This document shows positions 8,627 through 17,140 of a DNA stretch of 64,000 bases, one piece after another. The notes beneath the pieces were generated by a model. That model was not told the origin of the DNA. It searched no databases and saw only the letters and a program-made list of their open reading frames with translations. Source of the stretch: Pseudonocardia sp. (GTDB lineage: Bacteria; Actinomycetota; Actinomycetes; Mycobacteriales; Pseudonocardiaceae); contig NZ_JAJCYB010000086.1 of the NCBI RefSeq assembly GCF_029263155.1, positions 1-64,000 of the forward strand, written 5' to 3'. Position 1 is the stretch's first letter. Each line of letters opens with the position of its first letter. Made by a program: the position numbers and the translations under genes.

Positions 8627-9676
8627 ATGACAGACATCGCCGCGATCGACGCCATCGACATCACCCGGTCCTTCGGTACCGCCCGTGCCGTCGACTCCGC
8701 CACGCTCACCGTCGGCGCGGGCGAGCTCGTGGCGCTGGTCGGTCCCAGCGGCTCCGGCAAGACCACGCTGCTGCGGATCATCGCCGGGTTCGAGCGGCCC
8801 GACTCGGGGACCGTCTCGATCGGCGGCAGGCTGGCCGCGGGCGACGGCGCCTGGACCGAGCCGGACCAGCGGCGCATCGGCATGGTCTTCCAGGAGGGGG
8901 CGCTGTTCCCGCATCTGACCGTGGCCGACAACCTGGCCTTCGGCAGGCCGCGGCGCGGGCGCGCGCAGGAGTGCCTGGAGCTCGTCGGCCTGAGCGCGCG
9001 CGGGCGCGCATACCCGCACGAGCTCTCCGGCGGGGAGCGGCAGCGGATCGCGCTGGCCCGGGCGTTGGCCGCGGATCCCGAGGTCATCCTGCTCGACGAG
9101 CCCTTCGCCGCGCTCGACGAGGGGCTGCGGGTCGGCCTGCGCGAGGAGGTGGCGGCGATCCTGCGCGCGGCCGGAGCGAGCGCGCTGCTCGTCACCCACA
9201 ACCAGCAGGAGGCCATGTCACTGGCCGACACCGTCGCGGTGATGCGGGACGGGCGGATCGAGCAGGTCGGCCCGCCCGAGCGGGTCTACGCCGAGCCGGC
9301 CACCCGGTGGGTCGCGGAGTTCCTCGGCGACGCCGACGTCGTCCCCGGAACCGTGCGCGACGGCGTCGTCGACAGCGAGCTCGGCCGCTTCCCCGCCGAC
9401 CCGGCGCTGCACGGCCCGGTGGACGTCGTGCTGCGGCCCGAGCGGGTGGCGGTGGACGACCATCCGGCGGAGTCCGCGGGCCTCCCGGTCGGCCGCGTGC
9501 TCGGGCGCTCCTTCTACGGGCACGACCAGCTCGTGCACCTGGAACTGCCCAGCGGCCTGCGCGTGCGCAGCCGGACGCCCGGCTCGGCCTCGTGGCGCGC
9601 GGGCGACACCGTGCGGGTCCGCGTCATCGGGCCGGTGATCGTCCTGCCTCCGGTCGCCGAGGCCCTCCCACGATGA
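8627..9676 (+). CDS. Iron ABC transporter ATP-binding protein (FbpC type)
   Basis: A 349-residue ABC ATPase: Walker A GPSGSGKTT near residue 40, Q-loop VFQEGALFPH, signature LSGGERQR, Walker B VILLDEP and switch His in LVTHNQ. A C-terminal OB/TOBE-like regulatory domain follows (VVLRPERVAV onward). It energises the divergent permease and binding-protein pair for Fe3+ uptake. The ATG at 8627 has no Shine-Dalgarno but a TANNNT box just upstream, so leaderless translation is likely. A sulfate or thiamine importer is less likely given the tyrosine motif of the partner. Confidence 0.87.
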   Translation: MTDIAAIDAIDITRSFGTARAVDSATLTVGAGELVALVGPSGSGKTTLLRIIAGFERPDSGTVSIGGRLAAGDGAWTEPDQRRIGMVFQEGALFPHLTVADNLAFGRPRRGRAQECLELVGLSARGRAYPHELSGGERQRIALARALAADPEVILLDEPFAALDEGLRVGLREEVAAILRAAGASALLVTHNQQEAMSLADTVAVMRDGRIEQVGPPERVYAEPATRWVAEFLGDADVVPGTVRDGVVDSELGRFPADPALHGPVDVVLRPERVAVDDHPAESAGLPVGRVLGRSFYGHDQLVHLELPSGLRVRSRTPGSASWRAGDTVRVRVIGPVIVLPPVAEALPR

Positions 9677-9689
9677 CCGCGGCGGCGCG

Positions 9690-11165
9690 GTGAGCGCGCC
9701 AGAGCGGCTCGCCGCCGCACAGCCGCCACCGCCGACCGAACCGGCCGGTGCGGAGCGCCCGCCGCCCCCGCACACGCGGCTGTTGCGGCGGCTGCGTCGC
9801 CCCGCGATCGCCTCCCTGCCGCTGCTGGCGTGCGCGGCGCTGGCGTGGGCGTCGCTCGCCGTGCCCGCCGTGCTCGGCTACGACCCCTGGGTGTGGCTGG
9901 TGTGGGGGCGCGAGCTCGTCCGTGGCGTGCCCGCCTCGGACGGGAGCATCGCGTGGAAGCCGCTGCCCGTGCTGGTCACGACCCCGCTGGCGCTGTTCGG
10001 TGACGCCGCGCCCGAGTTGTGGACGGTGGTGGCCCGCACCGCCGGGCTGGTCGGCCTGGTCGCGGCGTTCCGGCTCGCGCGCCGGTTCGCCGGGCCGGTC
10101 GCCGGCGCCCTGGCCGTGGCCGCGTTCCTGCTCACCCCCGACGCCGAGGCGCGCTGGATCCGCCACCTGCTGCAGGCCAACATCGAGCCCGCCACCGTGA
10201 TGCTCTGCCTGGTCGCCGTGGAGCGGCACCTGGACGACCGCCGGGGCCAGGCACTGCTGTTCCTGGCCGCGGCCGGGCTCACCCGCCCGGAGATCTGGCC
10301 GTTCCTGCTGGTCCACGCGGTGTACGTGGTCTGGCACTCACCCCGGCTGGCCTGGCTCGCGGTGCCCGTACTGGCCGCGGTACCCGCGCTGTGGTTCGGC
10401 GGCGACGCGCTGGTGTCGGGCGACCCGGTCGCCGGGGCGACGGTGGCCAGGGTCCTGACCGGGGGTCCGGCCGAGCGCCTGCTGATGGCGATGGACAACG
10501 CGGCCGGGGCGGTCGTGGCACCGGTCTGGGTCGCCGCGGCGGTCGCGGTGGTGTGGGCCGCGCACCGTCGGGTGGCGGCCCCGGTGGTGCTGGCCGCGGG
10601 TGCGCTCGGCTGGATCGCGATCGTGCTGGTCATGGCCGGTGCGTTCGGCTACGCGGCGCTGGGCCGGTTCTACGCTCCCGCCGCGGCGGTCCTGTGCGTG
10701 CTCGCCGGGATCGCGGTCGGCTGGGCGGTCAGGGCGACCCGGCCGGTCGTGCTGCGCCCGCTCGTCCTCGTCGCGCTGGTGGGCGCCGCCGTGCCGTTCG
10801 CGCAGGCCCGGGCCCAGTGGCTGCCCGTGCAGGTCGCGACGGCCGCCGAGTGGGCGGCGTCGGACGCGGAGCTGGACCCCCTGATCGCCGCCGTCGGTGG
10901 GCGGGACGCGATGCTCGCGTGCGGCGCGGTGTCGATCGAGGCGGCAGGCGCGGCGCTGGAGGTGCGCCCGCGGCTGGTCTGGACCCTCGACGTGCCGCTC
11001 GCGGTAGTCCGCCCCAACCACGACCCGGGGCCCGTCGTCGCGGTCGTGCGCTCCGGGGGCGCGCTCGACGCCGGGATGGCCGCGCTGCCCGACGTCGCCC
11101 GCCCGCTCGCCCGCACCGGGGGGTGGGCCGCCTACGCCTACCAGTGCCCGACTCCACCCAGGTGA
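9690..11165 (+). CDS. Polytopic membrane protein, GT-C glycosyltransferase-like
   Basis: A 491-residue protein with a proline-rich cytoplasmic N-terminus (about 35 residues) and roughly ten hydrophobic segments. The first loop has YDPWVWLVWGREL and the second SIAWKPLPVL. This layout (acidic residue in the first extracytoplasmic loop, C-terminal soluble tail) is reminiscent of GT-C polyprenyl-phosphate-sugar transferases, but I see no diagnostic motif. The start is the GTG at 9690, 13 bases after the iron ATPase stop. It begins a run of polysaccharide genes with the GT2 gene next door. Confidence 0.6.
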   Translation: MSAPERLAAAQPPPPTEPAGAERPPPPHTRLLRRLRRPAIASLPLLACAALAWASLAVPAVLGYDPWVWLVWGRELVRGVPASDGSIAWKPLPVLVTTPLALFGDAAPELWTVVARTAGLVGLVAAFRLARRFAGPVAGALAVAAFLLTPDAEARWIRHLLQANIEPATVMLCLVAVERHLDDRRGQALLFLAAAGLTRPEIWPFLLVHAVYVVWHSPRLAWLAVPVLAAVPALWFGGDALVSGDPVAGATVARVLTGGPAERLLMAMDNAAGAVVAPVWVAAAVAVVWAAHRRVAAPVVLAAGALGWIAIVLVMAGAFGYAALGRFYAPAAAVLCVLAGIAVGWAVRATRPVVLRPLVLVALVGAAVPFAQARAQWLPVQVATAAEWAASDAELDPLIAAVGGRDAMLACGAVSIEAAGAALEVRPRLVWTLDVPLAVVRPNHDPGPVVAVVRSGGALDAGMAALPDVARPLARTGGWAAYAYQCPTPPR

Positions 11166-11188
11166 GGCAAAGCAAAGCTGGCCTGCGC

Positions 11189-11201
11189 TAGGGTCTCCGC
11201 G
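11189..11201 (+). promoter_or_regulatory. -10 box of a leaderless transcript (GT2 gene)
   Basis: TAGGGT at 11189-11194 lies exactly seven bases before the ATG at 11202, and no ribosome site is present. Confidence 0.55.
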
Positions 11202-12176
11202 ATGCCCACCCTGACCGTGGTCGTGCCCGCCACCGACCTGCCCGCCACGCTGCCCCGGTGCACGGCGGCGCTGGCCCGGGCGAGCGACGTCGACGAGGTC
11301 GTCGTCGTCGACGGTCCGCGCTCGATGTCGGTCTGCGAGGCCCGCAACGCCGGCGCCCGGCGCGCCACCGGCGAGATCGTCGTGTTCGTCGACTCGGACG
11401 TCGAGGTCCATCCCGACGCGCTCACCCGGGTCAAGGCCGCGTTCGGCGAGCACCCCGGCGTGGCGGCGGTGTTCGGCTCCTACGACGACACGCCCTCGCG
11501 CGGCGGCACGGTCGCCGCCTTCCGCAACCTGCTGCACCACCACGTCCACCAGGGCGCGGGCGGCCCGGCCAGCACGTTCTGGTCCGGGCTGGGCGCCGTG
11601 CGCCGCGACGCCTTCCTCGCGGTGGGCGGGTTCGACGCGGCCCGCTTCCCCCACCCCTCGGTCGAGGACATCGACCTCGGTTCCCGCCTGGTCGCCGCCG
11701 GGGCCCGGATCCGGCTCGACCCCGCGATCCAGGGCACGCACCTCAAGGCCTGGACGCTGCGCACCATGGTGTTCACCGACTTCGCCCGCCGCGGCGTGCC
11801 GTGGGTCGCGCTGCTGCTGCGCTCGGGCCAGGGCTCCGCCGCCCTCAACCTCGGCTGGCGCCACCGCCTCAGCGCGGCGCTGTGCGCGGCCGGGACCGCG
11901 GCGCTGCTGGCCCGCCGCCCGGGCCCCGCGGCGGGGGCGCTGGCCGCGCTCGTCGGCCTCAACCACGGGTTCTACCGCATGCTGGCCCGGCGCCGGGGGC
12001 CCGGCGAGGCGCTGGTCGGGATCGGGCTGCACGTCGTGCACCACCTCACCGCGGTCGCCGCGGTGCCGGCCGGGGTGCTCGCGCACGTCGCGGAACAGCG
12101 GCGCGCCACCCGCCCACCCGCAGGCACGACACCCGCAGGCACGGCAGCGACGAGCAGGCGCGAGGAGAGCAGATGA
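11202..12176 (+). CDS. Family 2 glycosyltransferase
   Basis: A 324-residue GT-A enzyme. It opens with LTVVVPATD, has the ARNAGARRATGEIVVFVDSDVE segment containing the DxD-like metal site (cited in short: VFVDSD), and a late acceptor motif SVEDIDLGSRL. Hydrophobic stretches near residues 220-300 suggest membrane association of the C-terminus. It transfers a sugar from a nucleotide donor during cell-surface glycan assembly. Its stop overlaps the ATG of the oxidoreductase (ATGA), so the two are co-translated. Confidence 0.85.
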   Translation: MPTLTVVVPATDLPATLPRCTAALARASDVDEVVVVDGPRSMSVCEARNAGARRATGEIVVFVDSDVEVHPDALTRVKAAFGEHPGVAAVFGSYDDTPSRGGTVAAFRNLLHHHVHQGAGGPASTFWSGLGAVRRDAFLAVGGFDAARFPHPSVEDIDLGSRLVAAGARIRLDPAIQGTHLKAWTLRTMVFTDFARRGVPWVALLLRSGQGSAALNLGWRHRLSAALCAAGTAALLARRPGPAAGALAALVGLNHGFYRMLARRRGPGEALVGIGLHVVHHLTAVAAVPAGVLAHVAEQRRATRPPAGTTPAGTAATSRREESR

Positions 12177-13102
12177 GCGAGATCCGGATCGGGCTGGTCG
12201 GGGCGGGCCGGCTGGCCGAGGAGGGCTACGTGCCCGCGGCGCACGCCGCGACGGGGGTCCGGCTCGTCGCGCTCGCCGAGCCCGACCCCGAGCGCCGGGG
12301 CCGGGTCGCGGGGGCGGCGGGCGGGGTGTCCGCGTACCCCGACGCCGGGTCCCTGCTCGCCGCGGGCGGGATCGACGCGCTCGTGCTCGCCACGCCGGCC
12401 ACCGCCCACCTCGCCGACGCCCGGGCCGCCACCGCGGCCGGGGTGCCGGTGCTGGTCGAGAAGCCGCCCGCCGCCGACCTCGACGACACCGCGTCGCTCG
12501 CGGCGCTCACCCCGGCGCCGTGGATCGGGTTCAACCGCCGGTTCGGGCCGGGGACGGCGCAGCTGCGCGCGGCGGTGCCGGCCGGCGCCGAGGTCGGGCT
12601 GGCCCTCGAGCTCGCCTACCGCCGCCGCAGCTGGGGCGCGCACGCCGTGGCCGACGAGGCGCTGCTCGACCTGGGCCCGCACCTGGTCGACCTCGCCCGC
12701 TGGATCACCCGGGCCGAGGTCACCGACGTGCTGCGGGCCACCGTCACCCCGGACCGGGCGGAGTTCGACCTGGTGCTCGGGGCGGCCCGCGCGCGGATCC
12801 GGTGCGCCGCGGACCGGCCGCACCGCGAGCGCGTCGAGGCCCGTCACCGGCACGGCGGGCTGATCGCGCGCCACGGCACGGGCGGGCTGGTCGCCGCGGT
12901 GCGGGGCCGGCTGGGTCCCGCGGGCCCGCACCCGCTCGTGGCGTCGCTGACCGCGCAGCTCGAGGCGCTGGCCCGCACGGTCACGACCGGCACGCCCGAC
13001 CCGCTGCTCGGCACCGCGGCCGACGGGCTCGCCGTGATGGCCGCGATCGACGCCGTGCGCGCGTGCGCGCGTGGTGGACGCCCGGTCGCCGTCGACCGCT
13101 GA
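12173..13102 (+). CDS. Gfo/Idh/MocA-family oxidoreductase
   Basis: A 309-residue NAD(P)-dependent sugar dehydrogenase-like protein. The Rossmann motif GLVGAGRLA is at residues 7-15 and the catalytic-lysine segment VLVEKPPA near residue 97, as in inositol or glucose-fructose oxidoreductases. The C-terminal domain has DLGPHLVDLARW. The ATG overlaps the GT2 stop codon and a GAGGAGAG ribosome site precedes it. It probably modifies a nucleotide sugar or sugar for the adjacent glycan pathway; the substrate cannot be read from sequence. Confidence 0.82.
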   Translation: MSEIRIGLVGAGRLAEEGYVPAAHAATGVRLVALAEPDPERRGRVAGAAGGVSAYPDAGSLLAAGGIDALVLATPATAHLADARAATAAGVPVLVEKPPAADLDDTASLAALTPAPWIGFNRRFGPGTAQLRAAVPAGAEVGLALELAYRRRSWGAHAVADEALLDLGPHLVDLARWITRAEVTDVLRATVTPDRAEFDLVLGAARARIRCAADRPHRERVEARHRHGGLIARHGTGGLVAAVRGRLGPAGPHPLVASLTAQLEALARTVTTGTPDPLLGTAADGLAVMAAIDAVRACARGGRPVAVDR

Positions 13103-13187
13103 GCCGTCTCGCGCCACCGCGGGCCGGCCCACCACGCCCCTCCCCCGCACACCGGTCCCGGCCGGCGTGCGGGGCGCTCTCCGGTCG

Positions 13188-14717
13188 TTACCGCTGCAGC
13201 AGCGGCTCGCCCGCCATGTCGGCGGTGTCGGCGCCCGACAGCGCGGCCGCGGTGGCCGCCACGTCCTCCAGCCGCGGCGGCCGCGAGGGCTGCGCGTGCC
13301 GCGACGCGCCGGGCACCACGAGCGCCCAGGCGTCGCCCTCGGTGTGGTTGCCCGAGCGGCCGCTGCCGACGCCGTGGCGCAGCACGGTGCCGAAGCGCTC
13401 GGAGCGCACGCCCTCGATCCGGGTGGCCGGGGTGTCGACCCAGCGCACGATGAGGTCGGGCAGCTGGTGGGCCCGGTCGCCGGTGCCGAACAGCTCCGAC
13501 ACCCGGTCCACCGACCGCACCGCCGGGCTGCCGTCCAGGTCGGTGAAGGTCAGGATGCCCGCGGCGATCTCGTCCATGAGGTCCTTGGCGTCCTCGGGGG
13601 CGACGATGCCGTCGCGCTCGCGGCCGCGCAGGTTGAGCCGGATGTAGCCCTGGTTCTCGGCGGGGTGGGCGAACGCGCGGGTGGTGCTCCAGTCGACGCC
13701 GCGCATCTCCAGCCGGGAGGTGAGCTCGAGCGCCACCTTCTCGGGCAGCGCGGAGGCCACCTTCGCCCGGGCCCCGCTGGGCAGGGCCGCCCGCAGCCGC
13801 CAGATCGAGCCCGGCGCGCTGGGCTGCTGCGTCCCGTCCGGCCGCTCCGACGCTGACCCGGGGTCGAGGATGGCGCGCAGCATCTCCGGGAGCAGGTCCG
13901 CCCGGCTGGTGTTGACGTCCATGCCGACCGGCGAGACCACCATCAGGTCGGCGTCGGCGGGCAGGCTGCGCAGGACCCGGGCCAGCGCCGCGTCCACGGC
14001 CGCGTAGACGTCGTCGAGCGTGCCCCCCAGCACCCGCTCGGCGTCGGCGTCGAGCCCGGCCGGGTCGAGCTGCGAGAGGTCCCAGAACTGGTGGCCCGCG
14101 ACGTGGGCGGCGCAGAAGGTGAGCCAGGCCAGGTCGAAGGGCTGCTCGGCGAGAAGCAGCTCGGCGGCGTCGGCCACCCGGCCCGGTGCGGCGAGCAGCC
14201 GCCTGCGCAGGCCGAGCATCTCGCGCACGGTGTGCCGCCCGAACACCTCGTCGACGGGCTGGGGCGGCCCGAACAGGCGCTCCAGCCTGCGGTGCGTGCT
14301 CGTCGGCGACGCCCACTGCCGCAGCACCACCCGGTCGTGCAGCTGCCAGCCGCACACCAGCTCCCCCGGCGGGGCCTCGACCGGCGGGCGGCTCTCGTAG
14401 GGATCGACGGCGAGCGTGCGCGTGCCCGAGCGGCCCAGCCGCTCCCACACCGGCGGCGGCGCGTGGAAGGCACCCATGTAGTGCACCCGCTGCTCGGGCG
14501 CCGACCACTGGAACGGGTAGAACAGGCCGTGGTCGCCGAGCTCCACGCCGCTGTAGAGCGAGTGCTGGGCGCCCGCCGCGAACTGCGTGGCGGGGGCGTC
14601 GAGCTCGTGCCAGACGCCGCGCTCGCGCAACCCGGCGAGGGTGGGCAGTCGGCCGTCGGCGAGCAGGCGGGTCAGCGCCGAGGCGCTTGCCGCGTCGAAC
14701 TGGAGGATCGTCAGCAC
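13188..14717 (-). CDS. Alkaline-phosphatase-superfamily (phosphodiesterase/sulfatase-like) protein
   Basis: A 509-residue soluble protein that opens with LQFDAAS and has the ATQFAAGAQHSLYSG nucleophile-region pattern. It also has VAGHQFWD, DLMVVSPVGMD and RSGNHTEGD, consistent with metal-binding positions in the type I phosphodiesterase/nucleotide pyrophosphatase fold. Proteins of this type are common in actinobacterial polysaccharide clusters. The start is GTG 14717 with GGAG upstream. It converges on the oxidoreductase gene and lies downstream of the second GT2 gene on the same strand. The substrate is unknown. Confidence 0.72.
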   Translation of the reverse strand: MLTILQFDAASASALTRLLADGRLPTLAGLRERGVWHELDAPATQFAAGAQHSLYSGVELGDHGLFYPFQWSAPEQRVHYMGAFHAPPPVWERLGRSGTRTLAVDPYESRPPVEAPPGELVCGWQLHDRVVLRQWASPTSTHRRLERLFGPPQPVDEVFGRHTVREMLGLRRRLLAAPGRVADAAELLLAEQPFDLAWLTFCAAHVAGHQFWDLSQLDPAGLDADAERVLGGTLDDVYAAVDAALARVLRSLPADADLMVVSPVGMDVNTSRADLLPEMLRAILDPGSASERPDGTQQPSAPGSIWRLRAALPSGARAKVASALPEKVALELTSRLEMRGVDWSTTRAFAHPAENQGYIRLNLRGRERDGIVAPEDAKDLMDEIAAGILTFTDLDGSPAVRSVDRVSELFGTGDRAHQLPDLIVRWVDTPATRIEGVRSERFGTVLRHGVGSGRSGNHTEGDAWALVVPGASRHAQPSRPPRLEDVAATAAALSGADTADMAGEPLLQR

Positions 14718-14805
14718 GCAGGCACTCCACAGGTCTCAGGGGTGGTCGACACGCTCGGTCCGTCGTCCCCGCGGCGTCGACGAGCGCCGTGGGCGACCCT
14801 ATCAG

Positions 14806-15669
14806 TCAGCTATGCCTGCCCTTAGCGGTGCGGGCGGCGCGGGCCTCCAGGCCCATCCCGAGCGCCGTCGCCAGCTGGGCGGCGCAGACCAGCCCACCCG
14901 CCCGCACGCCCTCGGCGAACCCGCGCCGCACCAGGCCCGCGTAGAAGCGGGGCGCCTCCAGCCGCAGCAGCGTGCCGTGGTCGGAGCGGAAGCGGTAGGC
15001 GCCGCGGCCGTAGCGAACCTGCTGGCGCCAGAAGCCGCGCGGCGAGAGGTCCTGGTGGTGGCGGACGAGCGCGGCGGGCTCGAACTCCAGGGTGCGCCCG
15101 CCGTCGAGCAGGCGCGCGCACCAGTCGCGGTCCTCGCCCGCGGCCAGCGGGTAGCGCTCGTCGAACGGGACGGCGCGCAGGACCTCGGCCCGCGCGGCGA
15201 GGTTGCTGGTGGGGGCGAAGCGCATGCGCCCGGTCGCGGGCTCGACGTCGGCCTCGGCGAGGTGCGTCGCGATCGCCTGCGCGGCCGCGGCCAGCACGTC
15301 GCCGGGCCGGCCGTTGCGGGTGGGCCCGGCGGCGGCGTCGGCGCCCGCGGCGACGCGGGCGGCGAGCGCGGTGGCCCATCCGGGCACCGGGTCGCAGTCG
15401 TCGTCGGTGAAGCAGACGATCGGCGCCCGGGCCTCGCGCACGCCGGCGTTGCGGGCCGCGGCAGGCCCGCGGCCCTCCCCGCGCACCAGCCGGGCCCGCG
15501 GTGCGGCGGCCACCGCGGCGGCGACGGCGGCCGCGTCGCGCGAGGCGTCGTCGACGACGACGATCTCCAGGTGCGGATGGTCCTGGCGTTCCAGCGCGGC
15601 CAGGCACACCGCGAGGCGGTCGGGCCGGTCGCGCGTCGGCACGACCACGGACACGAGCGGTTCGGTCAT
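14806..15669 (-). CDS. Family 2 glycosyltransferase
   Basis: A 287-residue GT-A glycosyltransferase: VSVVVPTRDRPDRL at the start, VVVDDAS, the metal-binding FTDDDCDP, and AGEDRDWCARL as the catalytic-base region. The start is ATG 15669, fixed by GGAGGT eight bases upstream; the frame continues open beyond it. It follows the flippase gene by 100 bases on the same strand, so it likely belongs to the same envelope-glycan operon running leftward from the arabinosyltransferase. Confidence 0.87.
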   Translation of the reverse strand: MTEPLVSVVVPTRDRPDRLAVCLAALERQDHPHLEIVVVDDASRDAAAVAAAVAAAPRARLVRGEGRGPAAARNAGVREARAPIVCFTDDDCDPVPGWATALAARVAAGADAAAGPTRNGRPGDVLAAAAQAIATHLAEADVEPATGRMRFAPTSNLAARAEVLRAVPFDERYPLAAGEDRDWCARLLDGGRTLEFEPAALVRHHQDLSPRGFWRQQVRYGRGAYRFRSDHGTLLRLEAPRFYAGLVRRGFAEGVRAGGLVCAAQLATALGMGLEARAARTAKGRHS

Positions 15670-15769
15670 GCCGGACCTCCGTCGGGCTGGGAGCGGGAGC
15701 TGCACACATTCCGGCCACTCGCGCACGTCGGTACGTGCGCGGGTGGCGGGAGGGTGCGCGGGTACGGCG

Positions 15770-17089
15770 TCATGTGAGCACGCCCAGTGCGGCGACGGCG
15801 ACGGACCCGCCGAGGGACGCGGCGACCAGTCGCGCGCCGGCGGCGCCCGGCAGGCCGAGCACCGCCACCAGCGCGGTGCCGGCGGCCCCGGCCAGCAGCG
15901 CCGTCGTCGCCCCGACGGCCCCCCACGACGGGACCGCCGCCACGGCGACCGCGGCGAAGACGACCGCCCCGGTGGCGGTGGCGCGCAGCAGCACCTCCGA
16001 GCGCAGCCGCAGCGCCGCGGCCTGCACGAGCAGGGCGTTGACGGGAGCGAGGACGACCATCGCCAGCGCCGGGCCGAACGCGCCGGTCGCCGCGGCGTAG
16101 TCGGCCCCGAACGCGACCGGCACGGCGACGTCGAGCACGAGCACGGCGGCGGCCATCGCGGGCAGGGTGACGGCGAGCAGCACCCCGGCGAGTCGGCGCA
16201 GCGTGGCCTCGGGATCCGCCCCGCCCCCGGCGTGGCGCCGGGTGAGCACGGGCAGCGACACGGTGAACAGCTGCACGACCGCGTAGGTGGCCGCGAGCGC
16301 CACGCCGACGGCCAGTGCCGCGTACCCGGTCTCCAGGCCGGACCCGGCCAGCAGCGCCACCGCGACGACGCCGCCGCGCTGCGCGACCTGCCCGAGCGCC
16401 CCGCTGGCGGCCTGCAGCACCCCGAACCGCGCCGCCCCCTCGGGGAACGCCACGGACGGTCCGGCGTGCCGCAGCGGGGCGGCGGCGACCGCCCCGAGCA
16501 CGGCCGCCGCGACCGCGGCCACCACGACCGCGCCCATCGCCCCGGTCACCCCGGCCGCCGCGTACAGCACGAACACCGCCGCGATCAGCACGCCGTTCTG
16601 CACCGGGTAGCGGGCCGACCACGCCGTGGCCCGGCCCAGCCCGAGGCCGGCCTGCAGCGCGAGCGTCGCCGCGACGTTGAGCGCGAGCGCGACCAGCACG
16701 AACGCGGTGGGCAGCGGCGGGAACCGCGCGGGGTCGGCGAGCACCAGCAGCCCGGCGACGACCACCAGGGCGAGGAACAGGGCGGCGCGGTTGCGGGCCA
16801 GCCGCAGCGTCATCGTCCGGGCGAGCGGCCCGCGATCGGCGGGGGCGGCGGCCGGGACGTAGCGGCCCAGCAGCGTCGCCCCGCCCAGGGTCAGCGCGAC
16901 CGAGCCGATCGCGACGAGCGTCAGCACCACCGAGAACAGCCCGTAGTCGTAGGGCCCGAGCAGCCGGGGCACCACGGTCGCCAGCAGGACCAGGGTGACG
17001 GCCTCCGCGACCTTGCCCAGCACCCCCGCCAGCACGGGCGCGCGCAGCCGCTCGGTACCCGCGGGCACCGTGCTCACCCCGCGGGCCAC
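15770..17089 (-). CDS. Polysaccharide flippase (MOP/Wzx-like membrane protein)
   Basis: A 439-residue, nearly all-hydrophobic protein with about 12-14 membrane segments. It begins VLAGVLGKVAEAVTLVLLATVVPRLLGPYDYG, the usual opening of the oligosaccharide flippase/MATE-like family (landmark: RLLGPYDYGLFS). It would move lipid-linked sugars across the membrane. The start is GTG 17089, or GTG 17077, since a TAGCCT -10-like hexamer directly abuts the first. It sits between the GT2 gene and the Emb-type arabinosyltransferase, which fits export of a cell-wall glycan. Confidence 0.8.
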   Translation of the reverse strand: MARGVSTVPAGTERLRAPVLAGVLGKVAEAVTLVLLATVVPRLLGPYDYGLFSVVLTLVAIGSVALTLGGATLLGRYVPAAAPADRGPLARTMTLRLARNRAALFLALVVVAGLLVLADPARFPPLPTAFVLVALALNVAATLALQAGLGLGRATAWSARYPVQNGVLIAAVFVLYAAAGVTGAMGAVVVAAVAAAVLGAVAAAPLRHAGPSVAFPEGAARFGVLQAASGALGQVAQRGGVVAVALLAGSGLETGYAALAVGVALAATYAVVQLFTVSLPVLTRRHAGGGADPEATLRRLAGVLLAVTLPAMAAAVLVLDVAVPVAFGADYAAATGAFGPALAMVVLAPVNALLVQAAALRLRSEVLLRATATGAVVFAAVAVAAVPSWGAVGATTALLAGAAGTALVAVLGLPGAAGARLVAASLGGSVAVAALGVLT

Positions 17090-17140
17090 AGGCTAGGCAA
17101 TCCTGACCGCATGCGCGGCACCCTATCGCGCGCCCACCGG

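Noticed and set aside
5731..9231. A single 1,166-codon minus-strand frame spanning the iron permease and beyond
   Set aside because: Only the part from 7434 downward is the permease; the rest is a shadow of the binding-protein and ATPase genes. The ATG at 7434 overlaps the binding-protein stop as expected for an operon.
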